A DNA stretch of 64,000 nucleotides from Rhodocyclaceae bacterium (GTDB lineage: Bacteria > Pseudomonadota > Gammaproteobacteria > Burkholderiales > Rhodocyclaceae): the NCBI GenBank assembly GCA_023150275.1, contig JAKLLG010000003.1, positions 212,869-276,868 of the forward strand. The letters are read 5' to 3'. The notes beneath the pieces are model-generated. The model saw only the letters and a list, made by a program, of their open reading frames with translations. It made no database searches and was not told the origin of the DNA. The position numbers and the translations under genes were made by a program. Within the stretch, counting starts at the first letter, position 1. Every line of letters starts with the position of its first letter. Below are positions 52,503 through 63,397 of this stretch, piece by piece.

Positions 52503-54989
52503 ATGGCCAAGACCAAGAAACCGACAAATCAACCCAGCCTGCCGTTTCCGCCGGCAGCCGATGCTCTGCACCAGGACGGCAACTGGCTGTGGATTCCGCT
52601 GCGCAAGGAATGGCGAGATGTCACCACCAGGCCGGAGGAAATCGTTCGGCAGAAGTTCATCCGCACGCTGGTGGAGCATTACGGCTACGCGCTGGAGCAG
52701 ATGGATCAGGAACGGCGTACGCAGCATGGTCATAAGAGTCCGCGTGCCGACATCGTGATCTGGCAGACCGCTGCGGAAAAAGAAGCCGGGCGTACGCCGG
52801 TGCTGGTCATCGAATGCAAGACCGACACCATCGAGATTCAGGAGCGCGACTACTACCAGGGCGAGTCCTACACCCGCGCCACCGGCTGCGAGTTCTTCAT
52901 CGCCACCAATGCTCGGCACACTGCCGTGTTCAAGTTGGTGCCCGGCCTGCCTGGCGGATTCGTCGCCATCAACGAAATCCCCAAGGCCACGGACTGGGGC
53001 GATGCCAAGCGGCTGAAGGAAATCCGCGAATCCCTGCGTACCTTCAACCGCAAGGAATTCCAGGACTTGCTGTTCGTCTGTCACAGCATCCTGCGCGACG
53101 TGCATAAGATGGACCCGGGCCGCGCGTTCGACACCATCTCCAAGATTCTGTTCATCAAGATGTATGTGGAGCGTTCCGGCCAGCACGGCACGTTTACTAC
53201 TGACTACCTCGACCGCCGTGCCGCCGTTCGTTTGCCAACCGATCCGGCGGTGCACGATGGCCTGTTCGACCAAACCAAGACCTACTACCGCACCGACGAC
53301 CTGTTCACTACCGCCGACAAGCTCGATATCTCGGAGGAAACCTTCCGCCGCATCGTCAAGCAACTGGAACGCTTCGACCTCTCCAAGACCGGCGACGACA
53401 TCAAGGGCCTGGCCTTCGAAAAATTCCTCGGCACCACCTTCCGAGGCGAATTGGGGCAGTTCTTCACGCCGCGTCCGGTCGTGGAGTTCATGGTCGACCT
53501 GCTCAATCCGCAGGAAAAGCAGCTCATCTGTGACCCGGCATCCGGCTCCGGCGGTTTCCTGATCCGTGCCTTCGAGCACGTCCGCGCCCAGATCGTGGCC
53601 GACATCCAGCGCCAGAAGGATGAGGAGCGCGCTCGCATCGAAGCGCTGGCGCTACCTGAGGAGGAGGAAGAACGGCAGATCGAGGAGGCATTTTCGCGCC
53701 TGAACCGGCAACTGCTGCCCAGCGACGACAACAACAAGCCCATCGACACCCGCGTGGGGCGCCTGGCCTGGCAATGTATCTATGGCACCGATGCCGAACC
53801 GCGCGCCGCCCGCACCGCCAAGATGAACATGATCATGCACGGCGACGGGCACGGCGGCATCCACTATCACGATGGCCTGCTCGACATCAACGGCATCTTC
53901 AATGGCCGTTTCGACCTGGTGCTGACCAATCCGCCGTTCGGCTCCAACGTGGGCAGCGACCAGAAAGTTGGCGGTAGCGATGAAACCCGCGTGCCCAACG
54001 ACGAAGCCTATCTCACGCGCTGTCGCGAGCGCGGCTATGGGGCGGCCTGGGAAGAAAGTCATCAGAGCCTGCTTGATGCCGCTGCCGCCAAGACGCCCAT
54101 CCTTGATCTGTTCGAGATCGGCAAGGCCAAGAACAACCGCCCCACCGAGCTGATCTTCGTCGAACGCTGCCTGAACCTGCTCAAACCCGGCGGCCGCATG
54201 GGCATCGTCCTGCCCGACGGCAATCTCAACAATCCCTCGCTGGCCTGGTTGCGCCGCTGGGCCGAGGGCAAGGCCAAGTTGCTGGCCGTGGTCAGCCTGC
54301 CGGAAGAAACCTTCCGTTCCAGCAACGCCACGGTCAAGGCCTCGCTGGTCTTCCTGCGCAAATTCACCGAGGCCGAGGCCCAGCACTGGGAAGCCGTATG
54401 GGCACAGGCCCATGCCGAACTCGATACCGGTTTTGCCGCGCAGCGCAGTGCTCAGCACACGGCGTATGCACCGCGCATTGTCACCGGCGAAGATGCCGAG
54501 GCGCAACGCCTGCTGGATGAGCTGGCCGCTCTGGGAATCTGTCGCACGCTGCCGCTATGGCAAAGCGGGGAATCACCCGTCTACCCACGCCAGGCGAAGC
54601 CCACCGTGCAAGGAAAACCGGCCTGGCAGGGCGAAGCGGCCAAGGAACACAAGAAGACCGCCGCCGAACTGAAGAAGCAGGCCACCGCCGCGCTAACAAC
54701 GGTGCAGAAGCGCAGCGACGCCCTGCTCTCGGAGTTGAAAGCCAGGTACCGCGCCATCGATGAAGCCCACACCGCCGCCTTGTGGGCGCGGGTGCGCGAG
54801 CTGTTCGACTACCCGGTTTTCGTGGCTGCGCCGAAGACGGTGGGCATCACCTCCACCGGGGAAACCGGCGAGGGGGTGGCGAGCGAGTTGCCTGATCTGC
54901 TCAAAGCCTATCGCGAATTTGAGGACTGGTTGGCGCAAGGCGCGCAGCCGAAGGCCACGCCAAATTTTCAGGCGCCCTCCACTGCGTAA
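52503..54989 (+). CDS. Restriction-modification enzyme: HSDR_N nuclease-like domain fused to N6-adenine methylase
   Basis: 828 aa. Residues ~30-150 form an HSDR_N-type domain with the PD-(D/E)xK pattern: RADIVIW and LVIECK (~101), then YYQGESYTRATGCEFFIATN. The HsdM part follows: LGQFFTPRPVVEFMVDLL, SAM motif DPASGSGGFL (~344), and catalytic NPPFGSN (~475), then LPDGNLNNPS. The C-terminal ~150 residues are charged and helical (KTAAELKKQATAALTTVQKR) as in HsdM tails that contact HsdS. It may methylate and cut; no HsdR helicase-translocase is present. ATG 52503 lies 2 nt after the HTH stop; a GTG at 52452 would overlap the HTH gene. Confidence 0.9.
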   Translation: MAKTKKPTNQPSLPFPPAADALHQDGNWLWIPLRKEWRDVTTRPEEIVRQKFIRTLVEHYGYALEQMDQERRTQHGHKSPRADIVIWQTAAEKEAGRTPVLVIECKTDTIEIQERDYYQGESYTRATGCEFFIATNARHTAVFKLVPGLPGGFVAINEIPKATDWGDAKRLKEIRESLRTFNRKEFQDLLFVCHSILRDVHKMDPGRAFDTISKILFIKMYVERSGQHGTFTTDYLDRRAAVRLPTDPAVHDGLFDQTKTYYRTDDLFTTADKLDISEETFRRIVKQLERFDLSKTGDDIKGLAFEKFLGTTFRGELGQFFTPRPVVEFMVDLLNPQEKQLICDPASGSGGFLIRAFEHVRAQIVADIQRQKDEERARIEALALPEEEEERQIEEAFSRLNRQLLPSDDNNKPIDTRVGRLAWQCIYGTDAEPRAARTAKMNMIMHGDGHGGIHYHDGLLDINGIFNGRFDLVLTNPPFGSNVGSDQKVGGSDETRVPNDEAYLTRCRERGYGAAWEESHQSLLDAAAAKTPILDLFEIGKAKNNRPTELIFVERCLNLLKPGGRMGIVLPDGNLNNPSLAWLRRWAEGKAKLLAVVSLPEETFRSSNATVKASLVFLRKFTEAEAQHWEAVWAQAHAELDTGFAAQRSAQHTAYAPRIVTGEDAEAQRLLDELAALGICRTLPLWQSGESPVYPRQAKPTVQGKPAWQGEAAKEHKKTAAELKKQATAALTTVQKRSDALLSELKARYRAIDEAHTAALWARVRELFDYPVFVAAPKTVGITSTGETGEGVASELPDLLKAYREFEDWLAQGAQPKATPNFQAPSTA

Positions 54990-55039
54990 TCCGGCGGTGG
55001 AGGGAAATAGAACGCTGGATTGAAAACGAAGCTGGCGCG

Positions 55040-56341
55040 GTGCGGGCCAGCGGCTTCCCTGTGTTGCCGCTGAGCGATGTCGTTATTCCGCGCCATGAGC
55101 CTGTGCGTGTCACTGGTGCGCTCGGTGACTGGCAGGCCATCACCATCAAATTCTCGGGCGAGGTGCTGCCGCGCGAGCGTGCCGAGGCATTCAAGGGGGC
55201 GATGTTCGCTGCTTATCCCGGCGACCTCGCGTTCTCGAAGATCGATGCGCGCAATGGCGCGGTCGGGCTGATTCCATCGAGCATCCCCAAGGCGGTGGTC
55301 ACCACCGAATATCCGGTCTTTACACCGAGGGCAGCCAAGCTGCGCCCCGACTACCTGCATCATCTGCTGCGGGCCGACCACTTCAAGACCGATCTGCAAC
55401 GCAAGGCATCCGGCACCAGCGGCCGCAAGCGTGTCACGCCGGAAGGTTTTCTGAGTCTCGAAATTCCCGTTCCCTCGCTGGATGAACAGGATGCGCTGAT
55501 TACTGCCTACGCTGACGCACTGATCCGTGCCGCGCAACTTGAGCGGGAAGCCGAAACCATCGAGCGTGCCGGCTGGCAGACCTTCGAAACCGCCTTGGGC
55601 GTAGCCCCGCCACCGCCCTTACCGGATCGTCCGGTATTCGTGGCACGGTTCAAGGATGTGGAGCGTTGGAGCCACGAGAGCATCTTGCGATCCTCGACCA
55701 GCGGGCCTGAGCATCAGCATTCATGGCCCATTGCCCGTCTTGGCGATCTGGTGGCCGATCTGGAAAATGGATGGAGCCCGAAGTGTCACGACCACCCTGC
55801 CCGTGAAGGCAAGTGGGGCGTCCTCAAGCTCGGGGCGGTATCGTTTGGAACCTTCGATGCCACCGAGAACAAGGAGCTCCCGGCCAGTCTCAAGGCTCGG
55901 CCTGAATGCGAGGTCAAGACGGGTGATGTTCTGATCAGCCGCGCAAATGTCGTGCGCTATGTGGGTGCCTGTGCCTACGTCGAATCGACACTGCCACACT
56001 TGATGCTGTGTGACAAGATCTTCCGCGTGCGTTTCCGATCCGATGGCAAATTGCTGCCGCGCTTCTTGGCTGAAGCGATGAAATTGCATTCAGTACGAGA
56101 GCAAATCGAATCGCGCCTGACGGGCACGTCACCGACAATGAAAAACATCTCCAAGCCTTCGTTGCTCGGTCTCGAATTTCCATTGCCTGATATCGAAGTT
56201 CAGGAGCGGCTGATAGAAGGCGTGGCATCCGCGCGAGCAACTGCCGTAGCCAAACGCGCCGAAGCCAGCACCCTGCGCCAGTCCGCCTGGGCCGCCTTCG
56301 AATCCGCGCTGTTCACGCCCGCCGAGCCGAGCGCCCCATGA
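55040..56341 (+). CDS. hsdS: Type I restriction specificity subunit (HsdS-like)
   Basis: 433 aa with two target-recognition halves. The first ends with GTSGRKRVTPEGFLSLEIPVPSLDEQ and a conserved helix (LIRAAQLEREAETIERA); the second has IARLGDLVADLENGWSP, VKTGDVLISRANVVRYVGA and TGTSPTMKNISKPSLLGLEFPLPDIEVQERL before the last helix. It should dictate the DNA site of the methylase/nuclease upstream. Start is uncertain: GTG 55040 is the first standard start, but the frame is open and protein-like (RRWREIERWIENEAGAV) up to ~54990 with GGAGGG at 54999. Its stop overlaps jetA by ATGA. Confidence 0.88.
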   Translation: MRASGFPVLPLSDVVIPRHEPVRVTGALGDWQAITIKFSGEVLPRERAEAFKGAMFAAYPGDLAFSKIDARNGAVGLIPSSIPKAVVTTEYPVFTPRAAKLRPDYLHHLLRADHFKTDLQRKASGTSGRKRVTPEGFLSLEIPVPSLDEQDALITAYADALIRAAQLEREAETIERAGWQTFETALGVAPPPPLPDRPVFVARFKDVERWSHESILRSSTSGPEHQHSWPIARLGDLVADLENGWSPKCHDHPAREGKWGVLKLGAVSFGTFDATENKELPASLKARPECEVKTGDVLISRANVVRYVGACAYVESTLPHLMLCDKIFRVRFRSDGKLLPRFLAEAMKLHSVREQIESRLTGTSPTMKNISKPSLLGLEFPLPDIEVQERLIEGVASARATAVAKRAEASTLRQSAWAAFESALFTPAEPSAP

Positions 56342-57792
56342 CGCTGGATTTCGCCACCCTCGACGCCCTGCGCACCCGCCACCCCGCCTGGCGGCTGCTG
56401 CGTTCGGACCATGCGCCGCTGGTGGCGAGCTTTCTGCACCGCGTATTCGTGGTGCCCAATGTGCGGGTGATGGCGGCCGCCGATTTGTCCGAGGCGCTGG
56501 AGGACGAGCTGTACGCCCTGCGTCTGCAGCTCGGCGAAACCGCGTTTCCCAAGCCCGCGCTCGACTATCTGAACGACTGGGCATCGCCGGACAAGGGCTG
56601 GCTGCGCAAGTTTTACAAGCCCGGCACCGACGAGGCGCAATTCGACCTCACGCCCGCGACCGAGAGGGCCATCGCCTGGCTGGCGCAGCTTTCCGAGCGG
56701 CAGTTCGTCGGCACCGAATCGCGCCTGCTGACGCTGTTCGACCTGCTCAAGCAGATGAGCGAGGGTAGCGAGGCCGACCCGGCCAAGCGCATCGCCGACC
56801 TGCACAAGAAGCGTGACGAAATCGATGCCGAGATTGCCCGCGTGTTGACGGGCGATGTGCCGCTGCTGGATGACACGGCGCTGAAGGATCGCTTTCAGCA
56901 GTTCATGCAGGGCGCGCGCGAGTTGCTCACCGACTTTCGCGAGGTGGAGCACAACTTCCGCCAGTTGGACCGGCGTGTTCGCGAGCGCATTGCGCTGTGG
57001 GAAGGAAGCAAGGGGGCGCTACTGGAAGACATCATGGGCGAACGCGACGCGATTGCCGATTCCGATCAGGGCAAGAGCTTCCGCGCGTTCTGGGATTTCC
57101 TGCTTTCCAGCCGCCGCCAGGAGGAGTTGACCGAGTTGTTGGAACGGGTGCTTCAGCTTCCGGCGGTGGCTGCCTTGCAGCCCGATAACCGTACCCGCCG
57201 CGTGCATTACGATTGGATGGAGGCCGGCGAACACACCCAACGCACAGTGGCGGCCTTGTCGCAACAACTGCGCCGCTTTCTCGATGACCAGGCCTGGCTG
57301 GAAAACCGCCGCATCATGGATATTCTGCACGGCATTGAGAGCAAGGCGCTGGCGCTGCGGGAAGCGCCGCCGACGGGAACCGTGATCGAGATGGCAGAGT
57401 CTTGCGCCGATATCGAACTGGCGATGGAGCGGCCCTTGTTTACGCCGCCGGTGAAACCGGTCATTGCCAACCTGGCACTGATGGCGGGGGAAGAGGATAT
57501 CGACCCATCCGCCTTATTCGATCAGGTGGTGGTGGACAAGGCCAGGCTGACCCGGCACATCCGCCATGCCTTGCAGGATAGGGCACAGATCACCTTGCGC
57601 GAACTGGTGACCTCCCAGCCCCTGCAGCAGGGCTTGGCAGAACTGGTGGCCTACCTGCAGTTGGGCAGCGATGCCTTCAACGCGGTGGTGGATGAGGACA
57701 CGTCAGAAGCCATTCACTGGCAGGCAGAAGATGATCGTGGTGAAGCTGTGAGTCGCACGGCCCGCTTGCCTCGGGTGATTTTCATGCGCTGA
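56338..57792 (+). CDS. jetA: Wadjet type I subunit JetA (DUF3375)
   Basis: 484 aa, DUF3375 family. LDALRTRHPAWRLLRSDHAPLVASFLHRVF opens the family N-terminus (positions 56350-56440), and the protein is largely helical with a winged-helix-like C-terminus. JetA is the kleisin-like subunit that links the JetC SMC arms in the Wadjet complex, which recognises small circular DNA by loop extrusion and cuts it, protecting against plasmids. All four jet genes follow in order, so the family call is firm. ATG 56338 overlaps the hsdS stop (ATGA), tying the two systems together in one operon. Confidence 0.93.
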   Translation: MTLDFATLDALRTRHPAWRLLRSDHAPLVASFLHRVFVVPNVRVMAAADLSEALEDELYALRLQLGETAFPKPALDYLNDWASPDKGWLRKFYKPGTDEAQFDLTPATERAIAWLAQLSERQFVGTESRLLTLFDLLKQMSEGSEADPAKRIADLHKKRDEIDAEIARVLTGDVPLLDDTALKDRFQQFMQGARELLTDFREVEHNFRQLDRRVRERIALWEGSKGALLEDIMGERDAIADSDQGKSFRAFWDFLLSSRRQEELTELLERVLQLPAVAALQPDNRTRRVHYDWMEAGEHTQRTVAALSQQLRRFLDDQAWLENRRIMDILHGIESKALALREAPPTGTVIEMAESCADIELAMERPLFTPPVKPVIANLALMAGEEDIDPSALFDQVVVDKARLTRHIRHALQDRAQITLRELVTSQPLQQGLAELVAYLQLGSDAFNAVVDEDTSEAIHWQAEDDRGEAVSRTARLPRVIFMR

Positions 57793-57822
57793 CCCAAGAA
57801 CGAACCAGGGAATTCAACAGGG

Positions 57823-58491
57823 ATGGAACAAGACTTCACCAGCGCAATAACCACACTTGCAGCCGCATCCGAGCCGGATCTGTCGTCGTTGTTGATCGGG
57901 CTGCTCAAAGGGGTGCAGTACCGGGAGCAGGATGAGCGCCAGTGGGCGGCATTGCTGAACCTGCAAGCGCGCGTTCGGGACTACGTAGCGGTGCTCAATC
58001 TGGAACTGGTGCTGGATGAGGCCGAGGGTTATGCCTTCCTGAAAAGCCGCCCGGAGCCTGCGGAGGATGATCCGACGCCGCGCTTGCCCCGCCTGGTCGC
58101 GCGTCGCCCCTTGTCGTTTCCGGTGAGTTTGTTGCTGGCCTTGCTGCGCAAGAAATTGGCCGAATTCGATGCCAGCGGCGGCGACACGCGTCTGGTGCTA
58201 TCGCGTGATGAGATCGTCGAGTTGGTCCGGGTTTTCCTGCCTGATGGGCCCAACGAGGCCAAACTGATCGACCAGATCGAAACCACCATCAACAAGGTGG
58301 TGGAACTAGGCTTTCTGCACAAGCTCAAGCCTGCGAGTGGTGGCTTGGCAGGGCAGGCCAATTTCGAGGTTCGGCGCATCCTGAAGGCCTTTGTCGACGC
58401 ACAGTGGCTGGCCGAGTTCGATGCCCGCTTGGCGGCCTACCAATCCGCCCTGTCCGGCGCGGCATCGGCCAAGGAGGTGCGCGATGAGTGA
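57823..58491 (+). CDS. jetB: Wadjet type I subunit JetB (DUF4194)
   Basis: 222 aa, DUF4194 family, the MukE/KITE-like accessory subunit of the Wadjet SMC complex. [20 protein letters not shown] and the winged-helix segments [17 protein letters not shown] and [20 protein letters not shown] are visible. It starts 30 nt after jetA and overlaps jetC by 8 nt. It binds JetA and helps load the ring on DNA. Confidence 0.92.
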   Translation: MEQDFTSAITTLAAASEPDLSSLLIGLLKGVQYREQDERQWAALLNLQARVRDYVAVLNLELVLDEAEGYAFLKSRPEPAEDDPTPRLPRLVARRPLSFPVSLLLALLRKKLAEFDASGGDTRLVLSRDEIVELVRVFLPDGPNEAKLIDQIETTINKVVELGFLHKLKPASGGLAGQANFEVRRILKAFVDAQWLAEFDARLAAYQSALSGAASAKEVRDE

Positions 58492-61400
58492 GGCGCAGTC
58501 TCTGGGACTGGACTTCATGGCGGACGATGCGTTGTCGGGCTTTCGTCTCTCCCGGCTGGAGGTTTTCAATTGGGGCACGTTCGACAGCCGGGTTTGGACG
58601 CTACAACTGGACGGCAAGAATGGACTACTCACTGGCGACATCGGTTCCGGCAAGTCCACGCTGGTGGATGCCATTACCACGCTGCTGGTGCCAGCCCATC
58701 GCATTGCCTATAACAAGGCCGCCGGAGCGGACAGCAGGGAGCGAACCTTGCGTTCCTACGTGTTGGGGCACTACAAATCCGAACGGAATGAGGTCACTGG
58801 GGTGGCCAAGCCGGTATCCCTGCGCGACAACAACAGCTATTCCGTCATCCTGGGCGTGTTTCACAACGCGGGTTACGACCAGACGGTGAGCCTGGCGCAA
58901 GTGTTCTGGATGAAGGAGGCGCAAGGGCAGCCCGCCCGGTTCTTCCTCGGGGCCGAGCGCAGCCTGTCGATTGCCGAGGATTTCGCCAACTTCGGCACCG
59001 ACATCGCTGCCCTGCGCAAGCGGCTGCGTGGGACCGGCGCCGAACTGCACGACAGCTTTCCGCCCTATGCCGCGTGGTTCAGGCGCCGCTTTGGCATTGA
59101 GAATGATCAGGCGTTGGAGCTGTTCCACCAGACGGTGTCGATGAAGTCGGTGGGCAATCTGACCGACTTCGTGCGTAACCATATGCTGGAGCCGTTCGAG
59201 GTGGCATCGCGCATCCAGGCACTAATCGGACACTTCGACGATCTCAACCGTGCCCATCAGGCCGTGCTCAAGGCTCAGCAACAGGTGGAATTGCTGACGC
59301 CATTGGTGGCCGATTGCAAGCGGCATGGCGAGCTGGTGAACGAGGTGAATCATCTTCGGCATTGTCGCGACGGCCTACGTGCGCACTTCGCCAGCCTCAA
59401 ATTGGGATTGCTGGACAAACGTCTTGGCCTGCTCGATGAAGAGTGGAACAAGGTCGATGGGCAGGTTCGACGCCTGGACGGTACGCGCGAAGAGCAAGGC
59501 CGTCAGGTCGATGAACTGAAGCAGGCCATCAATGACAACGGAGGCGACCGTCTGGAGCGGCTTGCCACCGATATCCGCAAGAAAGAGCAACTGCGCGATG
59601 TACGTAAGACCAAGGATGGGCGTTACTGTGAACTGGCGGCCGTTTTAGGCGAGTCTGCGCCCCGCGACGATGCCGGCTTTGCCGCGCAGCGGGCGCAATT
59701 CAAGACGTGGCGGGAAGATGTCCAAAACCGCGACGCCGACCTCCAGAACACGCTGACCGAGCATGGCGTGAGCTTGCGTCAGGGAAAACTTGAGCACGAA
59801 CGATTGACTGCGGAAATCGACAGTCTCAAACGCCGGCGCAGCAACATTGACGACCAGCAGATTCAGATACGCGCTGCTCTGAGCGCTGCGCTGGGCCTGG
59901 ATGTGGACGATATGCCTTTTGCGGGGGAGTTGATCCAGGTACGCGAGGAGGAGCGCGACTGGGAAGGCGCGGCCGAAAGACTGCTGCGCGGCTTCGGCCT
60001 GGCTCTGCTTGTGCCGGATGCCCATTACAAGGCGGTTGCCGAGTGGGTGGATGGCAGTCATCTGCGCGGGCGCCTGGTCTATTTCCACGTTCGACCCCGC
60101 AAAACATCGGATTTGCCGGAACTGCACCGTGACTCATTGGTGAGGAAACTCGCCATCAAGCCCGATTCACCCCACTACGACTGGCTGGAGCGTGAGCTCG
60201 CCCATCGTTTTGATGTGGCCTGTTGCGCCACCCAGGAGCAGTTCCGCCGGGAAACGCGGGCCATCACCCGCGCAGGCCAGATCAAAGACCCGACTGGCCG
60301 GCACGAGAAGGATGACCGGCACCGCATCGATGACCGCAGCCGCTACGTGCTCGGCTGGAGCAATAGCGCCAAGATTGCCGCGCTGGAAGCCAAGCGTCGC
60401 CAACTCGAAAGCCATCTCGGCGAGGTGGGCAGCCAAATCGGCAAGATCGACGGCGAGCGCAAGGGGCTGCAGACCAGACTAGACGCACTGACACGTCTGG
60501 AAGAGTTCACGAGCTTCGAAGAAATCGATTGGGTCAGTGTGGCGACGGACATCGCAGCACTTGAAGACGAGCGCCAAAAGCTGGAGCAGGCATCGGATGT
60601 CCTCAAGCAATTGAATGAACGCCTGCGGGAACTGCAGCAGGCGCTCAAGGGCATCGAAGAGGAACTGCAATCCGTGCGCGACCGACGCGCCAAGGTGGAG
60701 CAGCGTCGCTCGGATGCACAGGAACTGCGCCAGCAGACGACATTACTGGTCCAGGACGCCGCTGTCGATGCGCGGCTGTCGGCCACCTTGGAGACTATGC
60801 GGGCCGAGGCCCTGGGGGAACACCAGCTGACCGTGGAATCCTGCGACAACCGCGAGCAGGACATACGCACCTGGCTGCAAGCGCGGATCGATTCCGAGGA
60901 TCTGAAGCTCAAACGCCTGGCTGAGAAGATCATCAAGGCGATGGCGTCATTCAAGGAAACCTTCAAACTTGAGACGGCCGAGATGGATGCCAGCCTGGAA
61001 GCCGCCTTCGAGTTCGAAAATCTGCTGACGCAGCTCAATCGCGATGATCTGCCACGTTTCGTGGCACGCTTCAAGGAATTGCTGAACGTAAACACCATCA
61101 ACGAAATTGCCAACTTCAATGCTCAGTTGGCACGCGAGCGCGAGACGATCAAGGATCGCATCGCCCACATCAACAAGTCGCTCTCGGAAATCGACTACAA
61201 CCTTGGACGCTACATCGTGCTGGAATCGCAGGCCAGCCCCGATGCCGAAATTCGCGATTTCCAGCAGGATCTGCGCGCCTGCACCGAGGGTGCGGTGACT
61301 GGGTCAGACGACGCCCAGTATTCCGAAGCCAAGTTCCTTCAGGTAAAGGCGATCATCGACCGGTTCCGTGGACGGGATGGCTTGTCGGAACAGGATCGGC

Positions 61401-61897
61401 GCTGGACTGCGAAGGTCACGGATGTGCGCAACTGGTTCCTGTTCGCAGCCAGCGAGCGCTGGCGCGAGGACAATACGGAACACGAGCACTATTCGGATTC
61501 GGGCGGAAAATCGGGCGGCCAGAAGGAGAAACTGGCCTACACCATTCTCGCCGCCAGCCTAGCGTACCAGTTCGGCTTGGAATGGGGTTCGGTGCGCTCG
61601 CGCTCCTTCCGCTTCGTGGTCATCGACGAGGCGTTTGGGCGTGGCTCGGACGAGTCGGCGCAATACGGTTTGAAGCTGTTTCGGCAACTCAACCTGCAAC
61701 TGCTGATTGTTACGCCGCTGCAGAAAATCCACATCATCGAGCCCTTTGTGTCCAGCGTAGGGTTCGTGCACAACGAGGGCGGTCGGGCCTCCAAATTGCG
61801 TAACCTGTCCATCGAAGAGTACCGGGCGCAGAAGGCCAGGGATGCTGCAGCGATAGCGCCAGTGGCGCCGCAGTCCGCGCAGGAGATTCCACAGTGA
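58484..61897 (+). CDS. jetC: Wadjet type I SMC-like ATPase JetC
   Basis: 1137 aa SMC/MukB/SbcC-type ATPase. Walker [15 protein letters not shown] near residue 51; long coiled-coil arms (~260-480 and ~620-900) around a hinge region ([18 protein letters not shown] to [14 protein letters not shown]); ABC signature [14 protein letters not shown] near 1005; Walker [16 protein letters not shown] near 1045. It is the motor that extrudes DNA loops in Wadjet. ATG 58484 has AAGGAGG 6 nt upstream and overlaps jetB; an upstream in-frame extension to 58391 overlaps jetB more deeply and is not needed. jetD follows by GTGA overlap. Confidence 0.94.
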   Translation: MSEAQSLGLDFMADDALSGFRLSRLEVFNWGTFDSRVWTLQLDGKNGLLTGDIGSGKSTLVDAITTLLVPAHRIAYNKAAGADSRERTLRSYVLGHYKSERNEVTGVAKPVSLRDNNSYSVILGVFHNAGYDQTVSLAQVFWMKEAQGQPARFFLGAERSLSIAEDFANFGTDIAALRKRLRGTGAELHDSFPPYAAWFRRRFGIENDQALELFHQTVSMKSVGNLTDFVRNHMLEPFEVASRIQALIGHFDDLNRAHQAVLKAQQQVELLTPLVADCKRHGELVNEVNHLRHCRDGLRAHFASLKLGLLDKRLGLLDEEWNKVDGQVRRLDGTREEQGRQVDELKQAINDNGGDRLERLATDIRKKEQLRDVRKTKDGRYCELAAVLGESAPRDDAGFAAQRAQFKTWREDVQNRDADLQNTLTEHGVSLRQGKLEHERLTAEIDSLKRRRSNIDDQQIQIRAALSAALGLDVDDMPFAGELIQVREEERDWEGAAERLLRGFGLALLVPDAHYKAVAEWVDGSHLRGRLVYFHVRPRKTSDLPELHRDSLVRKLAIKPDSPHYDWLERELAHRFDVACCATQEQFRRETRAITRAGQIKDPTGRHEKDDRHRIDDRSRYVLGWSNSAKIAALEAKRRQLESHLGEVGSQIGKIDGERKGLQTRLDALTRLEEFTSFEEIDWVSVATDIAALEDERQKLEQASDVLKQLNERLRELQQALKGIEEELQSVRDRRAKVEQRRSDAQELRQQTTLLVQDAAVDARLSATLETMRAEALGEHQLTVESCDNREQDIRTWLQARIDSEDLKLKRLAEKIIKAMASFKETFKLETAEMDASLEAAFEFENLLTQLNRDDLPRFVARFKELLNVNTINEIANFNAQLARERETIKDRIAHINKSLSEIDYNLGRYIVLESQASPDAEIRDFQQDLRACTEGAVTGSDDAQYSEAKFLQVKAIIDRFRGRDGLSEQDRRWTAKVTDVRNWFLFAASERWREDNTEHEHYSDSGGKSGGQKEKLAYTILAASLAYQFGLEWGSVRSRSFRFVVIDEAFGRGSDESAQYGLKLFRQLNLQLLIVTPLQKIHIIEPFVSSVGFVHNEGGRASKLRNLSIEEYRAQKARDAAAIAPVAPQSAQEIPQ

Positions 61898-63072
61898 CGT
61901 GGACGACCCCAAAGGAATTGAAAGCGCAGTTGGCGCGGCTATGGGAACGAGGGGAGTTGTTGCGGGATACCGTGACGGGCAACACCCGTTTCCCATTGCG
62001 CTTGACCATCAAGGGCCCCGCGTCAGCGGACATCGCCGAGCGGTTTGACGCCGTGCGCACCTGGGCTGCGGAATTGGCCAACGCCAGTCCCTTGCGTTTG
62101 GAGTGGCAGGAGATTCGCCACCGGGTGCAGGGATTGCAGAAGCTCCCGTCGAGCTGCTGGGTTGACTCGATGGATGATGCGCTGGGCTGGCTCGGCAAAC
62201 GCCGCGAGTGGGATCGGTTTTCAAGCCTGGTTGAGATGACCAGGCAGCAAAATCCCTCCTTGATGCCCTGGCTGGAAAAGAGACCATTGCAGGCCCTCGA
62301 ACTGGCGGGTGAATGGCCTCGTTTGCTGGCCGTGGTGGATTGGGTCAGAAAGCATCCACGGCCGGCGGTCTACCTGCGCCAAGTGGACTTGCCTGGCGTG
62401 CACAGCAAGTTCATCGAGACACATCGTGCTGTATTGGCTGAGTTGCTTGACCTGGCTGTGCCTGTGGACAGCGTGGAAACCACCAGGACCGGCGTTGCGC
62501 AGTTTGCCGCCCGGTATGGTTTTCTGGACAAACCCACGAGGATTCGCTTCCGAGTCCTCGATCCCGGGATTCGTGCCATCGGCGGCACGTCGTGCCCGGA
62601 CATCACGCTGGACGCCAGCAGTTTCAGCCAGTTGGCTATCGATGTGCGGCGGGTATTCATCACCGAGAATGAAACCAACTTCCTGGCCTTGCCAAACGTA
62701 CCAGGAGCGATCGCTATCTTTGGTTCAGGATACGGTTGGGGCGCACTCGCCCAGGCTCGGTGGCTAGAGCAGTGTGCCATTCATTATTGGGGCGACATCG
62801 ATACCCATGGCTTTGCCATCCTGGATCAACTGCGGAGTCACTTCAGCCACGTCGATTCGTTTCTCATGGATCGGGCCTCGCTTGATGCTCACGTGTCCTT
62901 TTGGGGACGGGAGGACAAGCCGCAGCGGTGCGATTTGCACAGACTGACATCGGAGGAGTTGAGCCTGTACAACGACCTGCGCGACAACCGTATCCGTGAA
63001 GGACTACGGCTGGAGCAGGAACATCTGAGCTTTGGTTGGGTGCAGGAGGGGATTGATCGATTGTTGCGGTAG
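61894..63072 (+). CDS. jetD: Wadjet type I nuclease subunit JetD (DUF3322/DUF2220)
   Basis: 392 aa: an N-terminal DUF3322 arm ([20 protein letters not shown]) and a C-terminal DUF2220 toprim-like domain. The metal-binding residues are visible: Glu in [13 protein letters not shown] (~254) and the Asp pair in [17 protein letters not shown] (~299). JetD is related to topoisomerase VI subunit A and makes the double-strand cut in plasmid DNA after JetABC has extruded it. GTG 61894 overlaps the jetC stop. Its active site looks intact, so the system is probably functional. Confidence 0.93.
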   Translation: MTWTTPKELKAQLARLWERGELLRDTVTGNTRFPLRLTIKGPASADIAERFDAVRTWAAELANASPLRLEWQEIRHRVQGLQKLPSSCWVDSMDDALGWLGKRREWDRFSSLVEMTRQQNPSLMPWLEKRPLQALELAGEWPRLLAVVDWVRKHPRPAVYLRQVDLPGVHSKFIETHRAVLAELLDLAVPVDSVETTRTGVAQFAARYGFLDKPTRIRFRVLDPGIRAIGGTSCPDITLDASSFSQLAIDVRRVFITENETNFLALPNVPGAIAIFGSGYGWGALAQARWLEQCAIHYWGDIDTHGFAILDQLRSHFSHVDSFLMDRASLDAHVSFWGREDKPQRCDLHRLTSEELSLYNDLRDNRIREGLRLEQEHLSFGWVQEGIDRLLR

Positions 63073-63105
63073 GACTGAATAAAGACTATATTGAGTCCTA
63101 TTCAG
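63064..63105 (+). promoter_or_regulatory. Promoter and operator of the toxin-antitoxin pair
   Basis: TTGCGG (63064-63069, inside the end of jetD), 17-nt spacer, TATATT (63087-63092). Two interlocked inverted repeats overlap the promoter: AGGACT/AGTCCT (63071-63076 and 63094-63099) and CTGAATA/TATTCAG (63075-63081 and 63099-63105), as expected for autoregulation by the antitoxin. Confidence 0.7.
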
Positions 63106-63121
63106 ATCAAGGAGTCAGGTC

Positions 63122-63397
63122 ATGCGCTACTCATCGCAAGTCAAACCCATCAGTTACCTCAAGGCGAACGCCGCCGAAGTCTTGGCCCAATTGACCGAGG
63201 GGCGGGAGCCGCTTGTCATCACCCAGAACGGGGAGGCCAAGGCGGTCATTCAGGACGTCGCCTCCTACGAAGAAACACAGGAAACGCTGGCGCTGCTGAA
63301 GATTCTGGCGCTCGGCAATGCGGAGATTGAAGCTGGCAAGGTCAAGCCCGTGGGTGAGGTTGTCGCAAGATTGCGGGCCAAACAGGCAGCCAAGTAA
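63122..63397 (+). CDS. Phd/YefM-family antitoxin
   Basis: 91 aa. The N-terminal Phd/YefM fold is clear: VKPISYLKANAAEVLAQLTE, then REPLVITQNGEAKAVIQDVA, with a disordered-looking C-terminal tail (EIEAGKVKPVGEVVARLRAK) that would wrap the toxin. It would neutralise the toxin and repress their shared promoter. AAGGAG is 7 nt before ATG 63122. Its TAA overlaps the toxin ATG (TAATG). Confidence 0.9.
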   Translation: MRYSSQVKPISYLKANAAEVLAQLTEGREPLVITQNGEAKAVIQDVASYEETQETLALLKILALGNAEIEAGKVKPVGEVVARLRAKQAAK

